A DNA stretch of 64,000 nucleotides from Entophlyctis helioformis (GCA_025526915.1 JAHLKH010000086.1:43047-107046); one strand, 5' to 3'. Numbered from the stretch's first letter, positions 35,801 to 46,527 are shown. The notes: a model not told the origin generated them from the sequence alone. Numbers and translations are program-made.

Positions 35801-36355
35801 AAGATCTTCTCTGCCAAATGAGCCAACTCTGCCGCTGGCATTGACATTCCGAGCAAGGCAGCCAGTCACTTGCAATGCAGCAATCTGGCAGCATGTCCGT
35901 CAGTCGAGAGCGACACCAGATCTGCCATCAACGCGCCGTGTCGTGGGTTGTGGCACGGCAGCAAGTTGCATCGACAATGACGAACCTTGACGAGCGGCGA
36001 GGTGTGCCAGAGTGCCAAGATGATGGCCCATGACAGGCCAGCCTCCCACAGGACACTTAGGGGGCCGTTGGTGCCGTTGGAGTGCTCAGTAGCTGCAGGG
36101 CCACACACACAGACACAGACAGCGGCTGGTGTCAGCTGGCGGTTGTTGGCAGACGCTCAAGAACGGGCTGTTGATAGCAGACTCACACAGCATGCCTTGA
36201 ACGGTCGTCCATGCGTTCAGTGCATCAGCAATATCGTCTGTGTCGTCCGCTAGCTTAAGGCGAGCAACAAGAGACTTTGCGGTGTCGGCGTCCATGCTGG
36301 CGTCTGGGCTGGCTTCTGGGCTGGCTTCTGGGCTGGCTTCCGAGCTGGCGTCCAT
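32854..36355 (-). CDS. Armadillo/HEAT-like repeats fused to DUF4246 (C-terminal frame breaks)
   Basis: Exons (minus): 36355-36187, 36092-35986, 35884-35747, 35677-35507, 35435-35279, and 35207 down to a stop at 32854. The first about 480 residues are helical repeats of armadillo/HEAT character (ALQVTGCLARNV, LLIDKDASVRAAAANTVLDMAS). The C-terminal part is DUF4246, a fungal family: WWTRFTDAAIAAQWRKEA, DWHPGSDGKVLDLVHPSL, INNLHPIWH, LQVIVKLANIHLTPENPEY, SWHIEGAANESIVATGIYYYD. The WHxE and later GHCKTLVFFLVDP resemble the metal site of 2-oxoglutarate dioxygenases; that activity is inference. The frame breaks at about 34170 and 33985 (one base missing each) and the join at 33640-33770 is unresolved. 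Residues 2-30 have SPEA repeats from a 12-nt unit. Confidence 0.75.
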
Positions 36356-36502
36356 GCTGGCTTCTGGGCTGGCTTGGAGCAGCGTGTTGGACGTTCGAGG
36401 CAAACAGCGGTTGTTGTCGTCGCTCTGAAAGTCACGTGACCGTCGCGTCTGGATCACATCTCCAACTGCAGATCGCTCACAGGTGCTGGTATGTTGGTGA
36501 CA

Positions 36503-36507
<5 letters not shown>

Positions 36508-36546
<39 letters not shown>
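36508..36546. repeat. (GA)n microsatellite at edge of duplicated block
   Basis: About 19 AG dinucleotides in a row, ending ten bases before the left edge of copy B of the 2.4-kb duplication. Confidence 0.9.
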
Positions 36547-36548
<2 letters not shown>

Positions 36549-36837
36549 GACAAAGCCCCCAAGACACTAGATGTCATACCCTTTCGAGCTTTAGGCCGTG
36601 CGTAGATCCCTCAGTTATGTCATCCCCCTGGTCCGACACGTCCATGGTGTTGGCTCCATAAAGTACGCTGGAACACACCATGGGCCGCCTGAAGAAACGC
36701 GCACATTCGCGAGGCAAACGAGAGAGAGAGAGGCAGACGGCGCAGTGGCATAGCGAAGCCACGCAAGGCAAAAGAGCAGCAGGACAGCCAGATGAGGATG
36801 GCATGCCAAGCAAAAGTGGATGGCAGGCAAAAGTGAT

Positions 36838-36909
36838 GCTCCGTACAGGGATCGAACCTGTGACCTTTGCGTTATTAGCACAACGCTCTACCGACTAAGC
36901 TAACGGAGC
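36838..36909 (-). tRNA. tRNA-Ile (anticodon AAT), second copy
   Basis: The same 72-nt cloverleaf as at 16636-16707, identical in every base, with acceptor GCTCCGT/ACGGAGC and anticodon loop CTAATAA. Identity within diverged flanks shows that it is under selection or converted. Confidence 0.95.
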
Positions 36910-36913
36910 CCCT

Positions 36914-37563
36914 TCATACCCAAAGAAATCCCTTGTTATCTATATTCCTTACTTTGTGTAAATATGCAATTTGAAATGCGACGTGATGCGCTGGGCTCGA
37001 CAAAGCAGTCCAGTGAAAGCACATCGGCCACCACCACCGTATACTTCCGATCCTTATACCTCCAGAAGCCCCGAGATCAACATGGAAGGGATCCCATACC
37101 CTTCTGTCCTCAAAGATGCCATTCAGCAACATAGAGTTGATGCAGCCAGAAACACGTTCAGGCGTAGTTGACTGGTGCGAATCAACCGTGACCAGGCAGG
37201 CGTTTGACGGCACGCGGTATCGTATGACGAGCTCGCAAGTCCCGTTTGACGGTTGAGCCATCCCTCTTGCGCCATATCACCTATTCACTGTTGTGCAAGG
37301 CACACGGCCGTGCCAGTCGCAGCATCACCTGCAGCTGTCCAACAACGACCGTCTGCCTCGCCCCTTGCTGCACAGTCCTCGTCGACCAAGACCGTCGCGC
37401 ACCAACTGCCGCCGTCGCTGTCGCTGTTTGACGACGCGTCCATGTCCCTATCCAGCACCAGCAGCAGACTGTCGGCGTGGCAGTGGGGGCTGGGCGATGA
37501 GACGGCCGACATGTTTGGTGGGCCATCCACATCCAGATGATCCATCGCACCGCAAGCAGGCAC
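36914..37563 (-). other. Duplicated open frames of doubtful coding status, copy B
   Basis: Counterparts of 16712-17363. The frames remain mostly open but replacements are spread over all codon positions, and the far end of the first frame is shorter than in copy A. No domain recognised. Confidence 0.22.
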
Positions 37564-37713
37564 ACATGCACAAGTAGAGAACAGTCAACGAGATGTGTTG
37601 GAAAGGAAACAAATACATTGAATATCACAAGAGTGTTCAGGCTTGGCAGTCAATCACAGCAATCAGTCACCGCCGCCGTCACCGCCGCCGCCGTCACCGC
37701 CTCCATCTCTGTA

Positions 37714-38687
37714 TCAGTGCCCATGTACAACCGGCTGCCGAGTATCCGAGAGCACAACAATGTTCGGATGCATGCCAACATCGTTTATGTCGCGAATGCG
37801 GCGACCATGGCGAAACCGCTTGAATGCAGATATGAAACGGGTGAAAATCTCCAGCAAACTCAAGAAAACGACCAGGATGAACACACAGGCGAGGAAATAC
37901 AAGATGCGCACAAGTCTACTGTCGACACTTGTATTATCACTGCTGCTATTGGTGGGGTCTGCTTGGATCGTGACACTGTGGACGCGGACAAAGAGCCCGG
38001 ATGACCGTGATGCGTACTTGGACTGCGTGCACTGTGCAGGTGCAGTGGTGTTGTCGATCAAAGCGATGGTGTAGCATGACCTGCAGAGGTTGTCACTGCA
38101 AGACTTTGTCACGAAAGCGCCGTCTGTGTATGAGATGGACTGGTAATTGACGCATCTCTCAATGCCGAACAGGAACACGCGAGTGACGGCTCTGGGATCG
38201 CCTGCCTGACATCCAGCGATCGACGAGTACTCGTTGACTTGGACGGCGGGGCTTCTCGTGTCCTCGTTGAACAAGGTGTACCACTGGCGGTTGTTGCGCA
38301 CATTGCTGCTCGAGTTGGTCGGGCCAGCGACGTCTGTGAACGGTCGGGCAGAAAGTATCCGAGCTGCTGCTGGTTGATGGGAATGTCAGACAGCGGAACT
38401 GACGAGTTGCACGATGAGCAGCTGGCCGACGTGGTGGAGCTGCAGTTGCTGTACAGACGGACGTCGGTGAAGTTGGATGCTGCTGGCGAGGCAAAGACGA
38501 GATCTGAGCCAGCCGGACAGGCTGTGGAGACGTCGAGTACAGGGCTGATGATGCTGGAGTAGGGGAACGACGGGATGGCGGGCGGGTAGACTGGGCTGCT
38601 GCTGACTTGGATGATGGTTGCTTGGGCAGCGACGGCAGGCACAAGGCTCTGGAGCGCAAGGTGGAGCACGGCGAGCACAGGCAGCAT
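37714..38687 (-). CDS. Cys-rich single-pass membrane protein, copy B (frame broken)
   Basis: Paralogue of the gene at 17463-18480. ATG at 38687 with signal peptide (MLPVLAVLHLALQSLVPAVAA), the same Ser/Thr/Cys-rich ectodomain, then a different membrane helix (ILYFLACVFILVVFLSLLEI) and a basic tail (FKRFRHGRRIRD). One base is missing at about 38349-38351 compared with copy A (TTTCTGCCC against TTTCCTGCCC), so the N-terminal and C-terminal halves are in different frames; with it the gene is 325 codons. At the place where copy A is broken, this copy is intact, and the reverse. Function unknown; membrane display inferred. Confidence 0.6.
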
Positions 38688-38985
38688 GGCGATCGGGTGC
38701 TGTTGCTGCTGTCGCTGTTGCTGTCGGAGCCACTGTCTTATACAGTGTTGCCACTGCCATGATCACTGCCACGTCGACCACTGCCACTGCCATCGCCACT
38801 CTTCGCCAAGCATGAAAGCGACACACGTGATCCGCAGCCAGTCAGACGAGCATGTTGTTGACTCACAGTTGGGGTTGCTTGTCACTTGGACTGCACATCG
38901 TCGTGCCGCAGACAGACTCGCGCGGCATAGCGTGCCTTGGCTGATCCTGGCGGTGTTCTTGCTGGTCGGCGTCAGCATTCAGGTC

Positions 38986-39583
38986 GCTGATACAGCGACG
39001 TCTTGGGCATGGCTCGTGCTGCCACAACCACGACTCAATCCACAGCATCCAGCACACAGCATCCAGCACACAAGACAAACACAGATGCTCATTCGCCGTC
39101 TTCAAATTCAACCGTCTTGACGTGACCTGTGAATGACATCACAGCCCATTGGCTCGCATCAGATACAATGCCGCACAAAACTCGAGATCTGCTCTCGCCT
39201 GTTCGTCCTCAACACACAACCCCCACAGACCAAATGCCACTCCGATCTGAGTCGCACAGCGCTCGCAGCAAGCCAGTCATTGCCGCTCGGACAGGTGAGC
39301 CAGCAAAGCTGCCCATCTGCCTGCCTGCCATGCTGTCAGCGTGTCCGTCGGCGTGGCTGCCTTCCCGTCGCGTTGCTTGCCATCGCGCTCCTTCCACTCC
39401 ATTCCACTCTCTGGCCAGCCAACCCGATCTTGCCCGGCTGCCCATGGTCTGCTGCAATGCCCTTCCTCCTGGTGCCTTGCGGTTGTGCTGGCCGCATTCC
39501 TCCTTGCCATTGCTCTGACATGATCCTGACACTTGTGATCCGCTGGTGCCATTCCACACAAAGACGATCGCACAGACACGGGC
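38986..39583. other. Intergenic stretch before MIF4G-like gene 2
   Basis: About 600 nt after the duplicated block. Several frames are open by chance, none with a recognisable domain or consistent splice sites. A CAGCATCCAGCACA repeat is at 39043-39072. Probably the 5' flank of the gene at 39584. Confidence 0.35.
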
Positions 39584-41165
39584 ATGTCAGATATCGACAT
39601 GCCGGCGACAAGAAGCGCTGCCCCTTGCGTGGCAAGACGGGCCGGCCAGTCTGCGCGCAAGCCGGCAAGATTCCGCGCCAAGCGTTCTGCGTGAGATGTC
39701 GCGTCCAGTTGTGCTGATGCCGTTGGTTTGTGCCGTGTGCTGACTCTCTGTGCGTCGCACGAATACCATCTGCGACCACACCACCATTGTGCCTTGATCA
39801 GGGCCGACTTTGCCAAGTTGATGGGCGGCGAAAGCGTCAAGTGCTTGGCGCCGTTTCCAGGTATGTGCTCAACAGTACGCCGCACTCGATCCAAACCAAA
39901 CCAAGCCATGGCTGCTGACAAGCCATCGATGCATGTTGATGCGATTGGCAGGATCGCCTGCCCAGCCTGCCGTGACCGTCCTGTCCGTACAACGCCAAGA
40001 AGGCATGACAGACAAGGAAATGGCCAAACTCGTCGCTGTATGCGATCAACTGGACCAAGACGAGCAAGAGGTGGCCAACATTGCCACCATCTGCAAGGTG
40101 CTCCTCGACAAGGACTCGCTTGGCCACGACACAGTCAAGGAAACCGCCACGGAACTCGCATTGGTTCCGTATCCAACCATTGAGCATCTGGAGTCGCTCG
40201 CGTCGGCCATTGTGGAAGCCGCCTGCGTGGATGCCGACCACGCCAAGCTGGTCGCCGATGTGGTGTCATGGCTTGACATCATGCTACCAGCAAAGAACAG
40301 CTGGATGGCAACTCGCCGCGTCCAAAGCATGCTCTCGGACCAAGTCGCCAGATGCTGGACAGCATCCATGCAGTCGATCCGCGGCGAATGGGCAGCAGCG
40401 TCACTGCAATGCTCCTCACATGAACAATGCACAGCGGCATGCGACCGTGACGATGCTGTCCGCGAGGTGGACGACTACATTCGAGCCAAGAAGAAGGACG
40501 CGGCGATCAACCACGTCGCGTTCCTGGGCTTTCTCGACAGGCACAACCTGGTGCCTGAAGCCATGGTTGAGGACCAGCTCCTCGACCTGTTGGACGCCAA
40601 GAAGCCGTCGCATCAGAGCGAGAACGACCTGATGCTCTTTTGCACGCTGCTGAGGGCCGTCAAGAGCTCGTTCCTCAAAGGACACAAGCGCAGCGGTGCT
40701 GTTTTCGAAGGCGCAGTCCAGAAGGCACTGGCTGCTGGCAAGATCCACCCAAGGCTGCGGCTCATTGCCACGTACCATTACTTGGTGCGCCACGGACGAC
40801 CTGATTCAAACGACGGTCCAGCAAGAGGCGATCGCTGCGAGTCTAAGCAGTACGACATGGCCGACGTGGTGAACATCACACCTGAACACCAGCCCGCCAC
40901 AGCAACAACACGGCCAGCGAACATCAGACGCGGGTTCAACATACCGACGGTCATTGCCAGACTGGAGGCAGAGAACATCCGTGTCAACAAGGAGTGCAGC
41001 GTCCTTATTGAGAAGACGCTGCAGATCCTCAAGGAACCCTTGCGCAAAGTGGCCAAACTGCCACATGAGATCTACGCCATGTATGGCGGCTCAGAGAGGG
41101 CAAACCATGACGATCGCATCTGGACGGCCAGGACCAAGGAACCGCAGCAGCGCGTCAATGGGTGA
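39584..41165 (+). CDS. MIF4G-like (eIF4G-type HEAT) protein 2
   Basis: Exons 39584-39690, 39802-39860 and 39952-41165 sum to 460 codons with agreeing phases. The N-terminus is short and basic ([12 protein letters not shown]). The middle is a helical MIF4G-type domain: [13 protein letters not shown], then [25 protein letters not shown] and [14 protein letters not shown], and [15 protein letters not shown]. The C-terminal part (about 330-459) has the motif [19 protein letters not shown] shared with the paralogue at 31020. Compared with true eIF4G it is small and lacks recognisable eIF4E- and PABP-binding segments, so it is a MIF4G-domain regulator or a diverged translation factor, not a full eIF4G. 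The paralogue 8 kb upstream is broken while this one is intact. Confidence 0.78.
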
Positions 41166-41859
41166 GGAGCATGCAAGTGGCATTGAGTGCTGTGGACACG
41201 CTGCTTGTTGTTGGCTTGAACTCACCGTGTGCTGCGTGGATGGCTCATGCAGAACCGGACGCATTGGCTCAACTGGATCCAACTCGGCGATCAACACCGC
41301 ACCACCAGCCATCCACTGTCGCCTGCCGCCGTGGCAGGTTGGGGTGTAATGCCACTCGATGCAGCCATGGCATCTTTGATACACCTGACAGCAGCCGCAG
41401 CAGACACGCCAGCAGCAACGGCACTCGAGATCTGCTTGATTGTATTGGTTGAACACACACACTTTGCCCGCATGGCCAAATACACTGCTGTCAACTACAT
41501 GCGAGTGCCATTCCACTTGATACAATGCGATGAGCATCCGGTACAGCTTGGCAAGGAGACACCGCACGCCTTGCCACGATGGCATGCATACACTGCCAGT
41601 CGAGCCAGCCACGACATGGACATGGACAGCCCAGTCACAGCCTCGACTCGACGCAATGCATGTCCGAGTGCCTGATCTTGCGAGCCAGAGAGGGTGCCAG
41701 CGACTGCCAACAATGCTGCGGCTGTGATGTTGCACCAGCAGGCAGGTGGCCGCACATCCCATGGCTGCATGGAGCGTGCACGGCACTGCCCTCCAGCACG
41801 ATGCCATGCACCTGAGCATTGACAAGTGCCGATGAGATTGGCTTTCGGCTGATCTCGCA
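41166..41859. other. Gap with unassigned open frames
   Basis: A minus-strand frame at 41494-41291 ([17 protein letters not shown]) looks weakly coding, and a plus-strand frame at 41229-41675 is also open; they overlap, so at most one is real. Neither has a recognised domain. No decision is possible from the sequence. Confidence 0.25.
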
Positions 41860-42420
41860 ATGCGTCCGACTCGGCTGCTCAGCTCGACGGCTGCCACGTT
41901 GTCGAGGTCGACCATCTGGTAAGCGGGCGAGCCACGGGTGACTGTGCACTGTCCTGCGACCATCCACCCATCCATCCATCCATCCATCCATCCATCCATC
42001 CAGCCTGCCATCCAGCCAGCCGACACACTGAACCCCGCCCGCTGCACGAGCAGGTCATTGGCGCAGGAGTCGTCGGTCTCGCAGTCGCACAGCGGCTGTC
42101 AGCGTCCAAGCCAGCCGCACAGACGCTTCTGGTGGATCGGTGGCCGCACTTTGGTGCCGAGACGTCGTCCCCCAACTCGGAAGTCATCCATGCAGGCATC
42201 TACTACCCAGACGACTCGCTCAAGACCCGTCTGTGCATCCGCGGCCGCGAGCTGCTGTACACGACATGCAAGCAGCAGCGCATTCCGCACTCGAACGTGG
42301 GCAAGTGGATCGTGGCCGTCTCGGCAAGCCAGGCAGAGGAGCTGGAGCGGCTGCATCGCAAGGCCGCGGGACTGGGCCACAGTGGCGGGCCAATGAGCGG
42401 CGAATTCTCAAGCAACAGAT
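41860..42420 (+). pseudogene. L-2-hydroxyglutarate dehydrogenase, 5' part only
   Basis: Mitochondrial FAD enzyme that oxidises L-2-hydroxyglutarate to 2-oxoglutarate. Exon 1 (41860-41918) starts with a presequence-like [13 protein letters not shown] and, one frame over, ends VVEVDHL; exon 2 from 42054 reads [16 protein letters not shown] (dinucleotide-binding GxGxxG), then ETSSPNSEVIHAGIYYPDDS, LCIRGRELLYTTCKQ and GKWIVAV, all typical of this family. The match stops near residue 115 (family about 400-460). The next recognisable feature is the GH76 gene start at 42524, so the rest has been lost. A single base seems missing near 41895. Probably a decayed or partly duplicated gene. Confidence 0.72.
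41964..42001 (+). repeat. (CCAT)n microsatellite in intron
   Basis: About nine CCAT units in the 135-nt intron (41919-42053) of the truncated dehydrogenase gene. Confidence 0.9.
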
Positions 42421-42523
42421 CCAGCCAATCAACGGGCGAGTCTCAAGGGCACAGGCGTGCACAGCCAGCCTCGATCGCACTGACCGGGCATCTAAGCATC
42501 CAAGCACCCAGCCGCCAACGAAC

Positions 42524-44269
42524 ATGATGCTGTCGCTCAAGTCTGCTGGCGCAAAGACCACCGCTGCTGCACTGGCCGCTGCAGCCGTCTGCGTGCTCTC
42601 GGCTGGTGCACCCGGTGTCCACGCTGCTGCCTCTGTCTCGCTCGCTGATGCTGGTAAGCCACATCGTGCCTGTCTGCCGTGCTCTGTTCTGCTCAGTCGG
42701 TCCTCCGTCCGACGGCCAGCCAGCCCGACTGCAGGCCACAGCCCGCAAGCGTGTGCACCGCCTGTCCACCTTGTCGCAGACCCGCCGCCGTCCGCGCTAT
42801 CGCCTGGCCCTGTCCTGCGGCATGCCTCGCTTGCATCACGCCACGGCGGTGCACTCACTGACACGGCTTGGATGTGGAAAACCCCGCAGCCTCGGTCAAC
42901 AAGGCCATCCAGTCCATCGCAGCCAACCTCATGGCCTACTACCAGCCCAACGCCCAAGGCGCCATCCCGCAGAACGGCGCTTCTGACGCATCCGGCGTGC
43001 AGTGGTACGAGTCGGGCATCCTGTGGGGTGCCATGATGGAGTACGCGCGCGTGGCCAACGACGGCCAGTTCTCGCCCACGGTCGTCGGTGCACTGGTCAA
43101 TGCGTCGTCCACAACCACGGCTTCGTTCCTGGGCCCATTCAAGCAGATCTCGGAGACCCTGCTCGGCCGCTGGAACGACGACATCCTGTGGTGGGGTCTT
43201 GGACGTGAGTGGCTTTCTTGAGATTGTCCGCACTGCTTGGTCTGGTTCCGCGGGGCGGAGTGGCTGTGCCTGGCGGTGGCTGACAGTGACTGCACGGCCG
43301 ATTTGGATTCGTCATCGACCGGCATCCAGCCCTGACGGGTGCCGAGATGTACGGCAAGGACGCCGTGATGCCGCGTGGTGGCAGCTACATCCAGCTTGCC
43401 ATCAACACTACGAAGAAGCATGGCAGCAGTGGGACACGGAGGCGTGCGGCGGCGGCATCTACTGGTCGCGCAACCGCCAGGCAGAGGACAACCGCAGGAC
43501 GTACAAGTCGACCATTACCAACGCCCAGCACATGATCATGTCTGGCCGCCTTGCGATCCTGACTGGCAACTCCACCTTTAACGAGCGCGGCGAGCTGGTG
43601 TATGCGTGGCTCAAGAGCTCGGGTCTCGTCACGGCCGACTGGCGCGTGCTTGACGGCGGCAACGCACCGACCTGCCGTCCGCCCAACCCGGAAGAGCTCT
43701 CGTACAAGATCGGCACGCTTCTCGGTGGTATCGGCTGGCTGTACAAGTCGACGGGCAAGGAGCAGTACCAGACCGAGGCTGCCAGCATGCTCGATGTTGC
43801 GCTGCGCACGTTTGCCCCCAACAACATCTTCACGGACCCGTGCGAGGCAGCGAACCCAACATGCCGCGCCAACCAGGTGTCGCCCAAGGGCACCATGATC
43901 CGCGGCCTGATGTACCTGTACATGACTACGACGAGTGCCGCCATCAAGACCAAGATCGCGACGGCCGTCGAGACGTCCTTCCTTGCCATGGCGGCCGCCG
44001 CGTGTGACGAAAAGTGGAACTGCGGCAACGTGTGGCAGGGTGCCGGTGCACGTGTCTACACAGACTTCCACACCCAGCTGAACGCGCTCGAGCTCGCGAA
44101 TGCGCTTGCGATTGTGAGAGCACCCAACGGCGCACCCAGTGGCACGCAGACTGCACCAAGCGGCACCGGCAACACCGGCAACACCAAGGGATCGGCGGTC
44201 GCTGTTGGCGCTGGCATGACGGGAGTGGCTGGCGCGGTTGCCGCTGCCCTCATGGCTCTTTTGGCCTGA
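42524..44269 (+). CDS. GH76 alpha-1,6-mannanase-like, GPI-type (Dfg5/Dcw1), copy 1, one frame break
   Basis: Cell-wall glycosidase/transglycosidase that acts on alpha-1,6-mannose backbones, in yeast attaching GPI proteins to the wall. Exons 42524-42653, 42890-43204 and 43330-44269. Signal peptide with Ala-rich core (AAALAAAAVCVLSAG), GH76 signatures YYQPNAQGAIPQNG, GRWNDDILWW with the catalytic Asp pair, CGGGIYWSRNRQ and CGNVWQGAGARVYTD, and a Ser/Thr/Gly stalk with hydrophobic Ala/Val/Leu end for GPI addition. One base is missing at about 43410 (AACAC.TACGAAG; copy 2 has NTYDEVW); with it the gene is 462 codons. About 80-90% like the copy at 44897. Confidence 0.9.
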
Positions 44270-44896
44270 GCAATAAACGATTGTGCGTGCCGTGTATCCA
44301 TGCCAGACGAAACGTCCCCATGCGCATGATTGTTTGAGCAACAATCGGCCGCCGGCATCGAGTGCTGGTGTGTCGAGTGCCGTGAAGCGTGACTGGATAT
44401 CTGGGCACGCGGCACACGCTCTCTGGACATCCACGACGCACACGCCCAATGACGATGGCTGCGATTGTGTGCACGGCCGAGCGCGATTGTGTGCGCCAGC
44501 CACGCCTGCACGGTCTCCACGGTGTCGACGCACGAGCGCAGGCAGCGACACGCGGCAGCAGCGAGACGCTTAAAAGGGGCCAGTGCGCCAGCCAGCCTCT
44601 TTGACGTCCACTCAGCCAGCCAGCCAGCAAGCCCACCAGCCAACCCGCCCGCCTCGTGGTCGCCAGATCCAAAGTCTCGCAACGTCGCGATACAGCCACT
44701 CCGTCCACTCCCGCACGCCCGCACCACGCGTCACGCTTCGAGTGCCACTCGGACCACCAAGCACCTGCTCTGCCACCCGCCTCTGCCACCCGCCTCTGCC
44801 CAGTTGCCAACAACAACCACTCGCACAACCCTAACCAGCTACAACAACCAACCACCAGCCAACCAACCAGCCAACCAACCAGCCAGCCAGCCAGCC
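44270..44896. promoter_or_regulatory. Intergenic region between tandem GH76 genes
   Basis: No gene seen. It contains an A/T patch CTTAAAAGG at 44570-44578 that could serve as a TATA-like element, and a tract of CCAGCCAACC-like repeats from 44855 up to the second GH76 start codon. Confidence 0.4.
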
Positions 44897-46527
44897 ATGC
44901 ACGCTCCACTCGTCCAAGCCGCCGCGCTGCTCGCTGCCGCCCTCTTGCAAGCCACGCCGGCTGTGCAGGCTGCCGCCTCCGTGTCCCTTACAGACCCAGG
45001 TACAAACACACCTGTGCATCCCCTCGCCTCGCTGTTTATCCCCTCGCTGCATTCATCCGCATCCCTCCATCGCTGACGGCCACCACAACCAGCATCGGTC
45101 GGCAAGGCCATCCAGTCCATCGCAGCCAATGCCATGACCTACTACCAGCCCAACGCCCAAGGCGCCATCCCGCAGAACGGCGCTTCTGATGCATCCGGCG
45201 TGCAGTGGTACGAGTCCGGCATCTTCTTTGGCACCATAATGGAGTACGCGCGCGTGGCCAACGACGGCCAGTTCTCGCCCACGGTCGTCGGTGCGCTCGT
45301 GAATGCCTCGTCGGCTACCACGGCGTCATTCCTGGGCCCTTATCGCCAGCTGTCCGAGACCCTGCTCGGCCGCTGGAACGACGACATCCTGTGGTGGGCA
45401 TTTGGACGTGAGTCTTGTCGGGCTTGGCTCGATTGGTGCTGGGCGGTGTTTCATGGTCGCGGGATTGTTGCTGACATGAGCATGACGATGGCGATGATGA
45501 TGACGATGGCGATGATGATGGCGACCATGGCGATGGCTTGATGTGCGTTGGAACAGCCCTGACGGGTGCAGAGCTCTTTGGCAAGGACGCCATAATGCCG
45601 CGCGGCGGCACGTACCTCAAACTCGCCATCAACACCTACGACGAGGTGTGGGAGCAGTGGGACACGGAGTCGTGCGGCGGCGGCATCTACTGGTCGCGTA
45701 ACCGCCGCGCAACAGACAACCTGCGCACGTACAAGTCGACCATCACCAACGCCCAGCAGATCAACATGGCTGCCCGGCTGTCCATCCTGACCGGCAACGC
45801 GACGTACAACCAGCACGGTGAGATGGTGTATGCGTGGCTCAAGAGCTCGGGTCTCGTCACGGCCGACTGGCGCGTGCTTGACGGCGCGAATGCACCCAAC
45901 TGCGCCACCCCGAACCGCAACGAGCTGTCCTACAAGATCGGCACGCTTGTCGGCGCGCTCGGCTGGCTGTTCAAGTCGACGGGCAAGACACAGTACCAGA
46001 CGGAAGCCGGCCTCATCCTGGACGTTGCGCTCCGCCAGTTTGCCCCCAACAACATCTTCACGGACCCGTGTGAGGCTGCGAACCCGACGTGTCCCGCCAA
46101 CCAGGTGTCGCCCAAGGGCACCATGATCCGCGGCCTGATGTACCTGTACATGACCACAACCGACGCGGCCATCAAGGCCAAGATCGCAACGGCCGTGGAT
46201 GCCTCATTCCTTGCCATGGCGGCCGCCGCGTGCGACGAAAAGTGGAACTGCGGCAACGTGTGGCAGGGTGCTGGTGCACGTGTCTACACAGACTTCCACA
46301 CCCAGCTGAACGCGCTCGAGCTCGCGAATGCGGTGGCGGTTGTCCACCCGCCCGCTGGCGTGCCTGGCGCGGTTGCCGTCACTGCACCCACGACCGCGTC
46401 GTCGGGAACCAAGAGCCCCGGTGCGGACCAGTCGGCCAAGAGCGCCGCGGACGGACGGAGTGTGCGGCTGTCGAGCGTGCTGTTGATTGTTGCCCTGGCC
46501 ACGGTCATGGCCAACCTCGGAGGATAG
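44897..46527 (+). CDS. GH76 alpha-1,6-mannanase-like, GPI-type (Dfg5/Dcw1), copy 2
   Basis: Intact tandem paralogue of the gene at 42524. Exons 44897-44999, 45093-45407 and 45557-46527 give 463 codons; intron positions and phases are the same as in copy 1. Signal peptide HAPLVQAAALLAAALLQ, the catalytic Asp-Asp in GRWNDDILWW, CGGGIYWSRN and CGNVWQGAGARVYTD are all kept. The C-terminal stalk and the GPI-type tail (VLLIVALATVMANLGG) differ from those of copy 1, as expected for non-catalytic parts. The second intron holds an imperfect GATGATGAC repeat. Likely role is wall anchoring of GPI proteins or mannan remodelling. Confidence 0.95.

Larger units (their letters stand above)
36556..38985. repeat. 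Segmental duplication, copy B (2.4 kb)
   Basis: Direct repeat of 16357-18785, about 20.2 kb away, with tRNA-Ile and the membrane-protein gene in the same order. The left edge abuts a GA microsatellite. About 37690-37968 (transmembrane and tail region) is not shared with copy A. Homology fades after the SP-coding exon and is last recognisable around 38985. Confidence 0.92.

Noticed and set aside
43088..43411. Alternative N-terminus for GH76 copy 1 from the downstream frame
   Set aside because: It runs antiparallel to the conserved GH76 exon and intron; a single missing base at about 43410 explains the change better.
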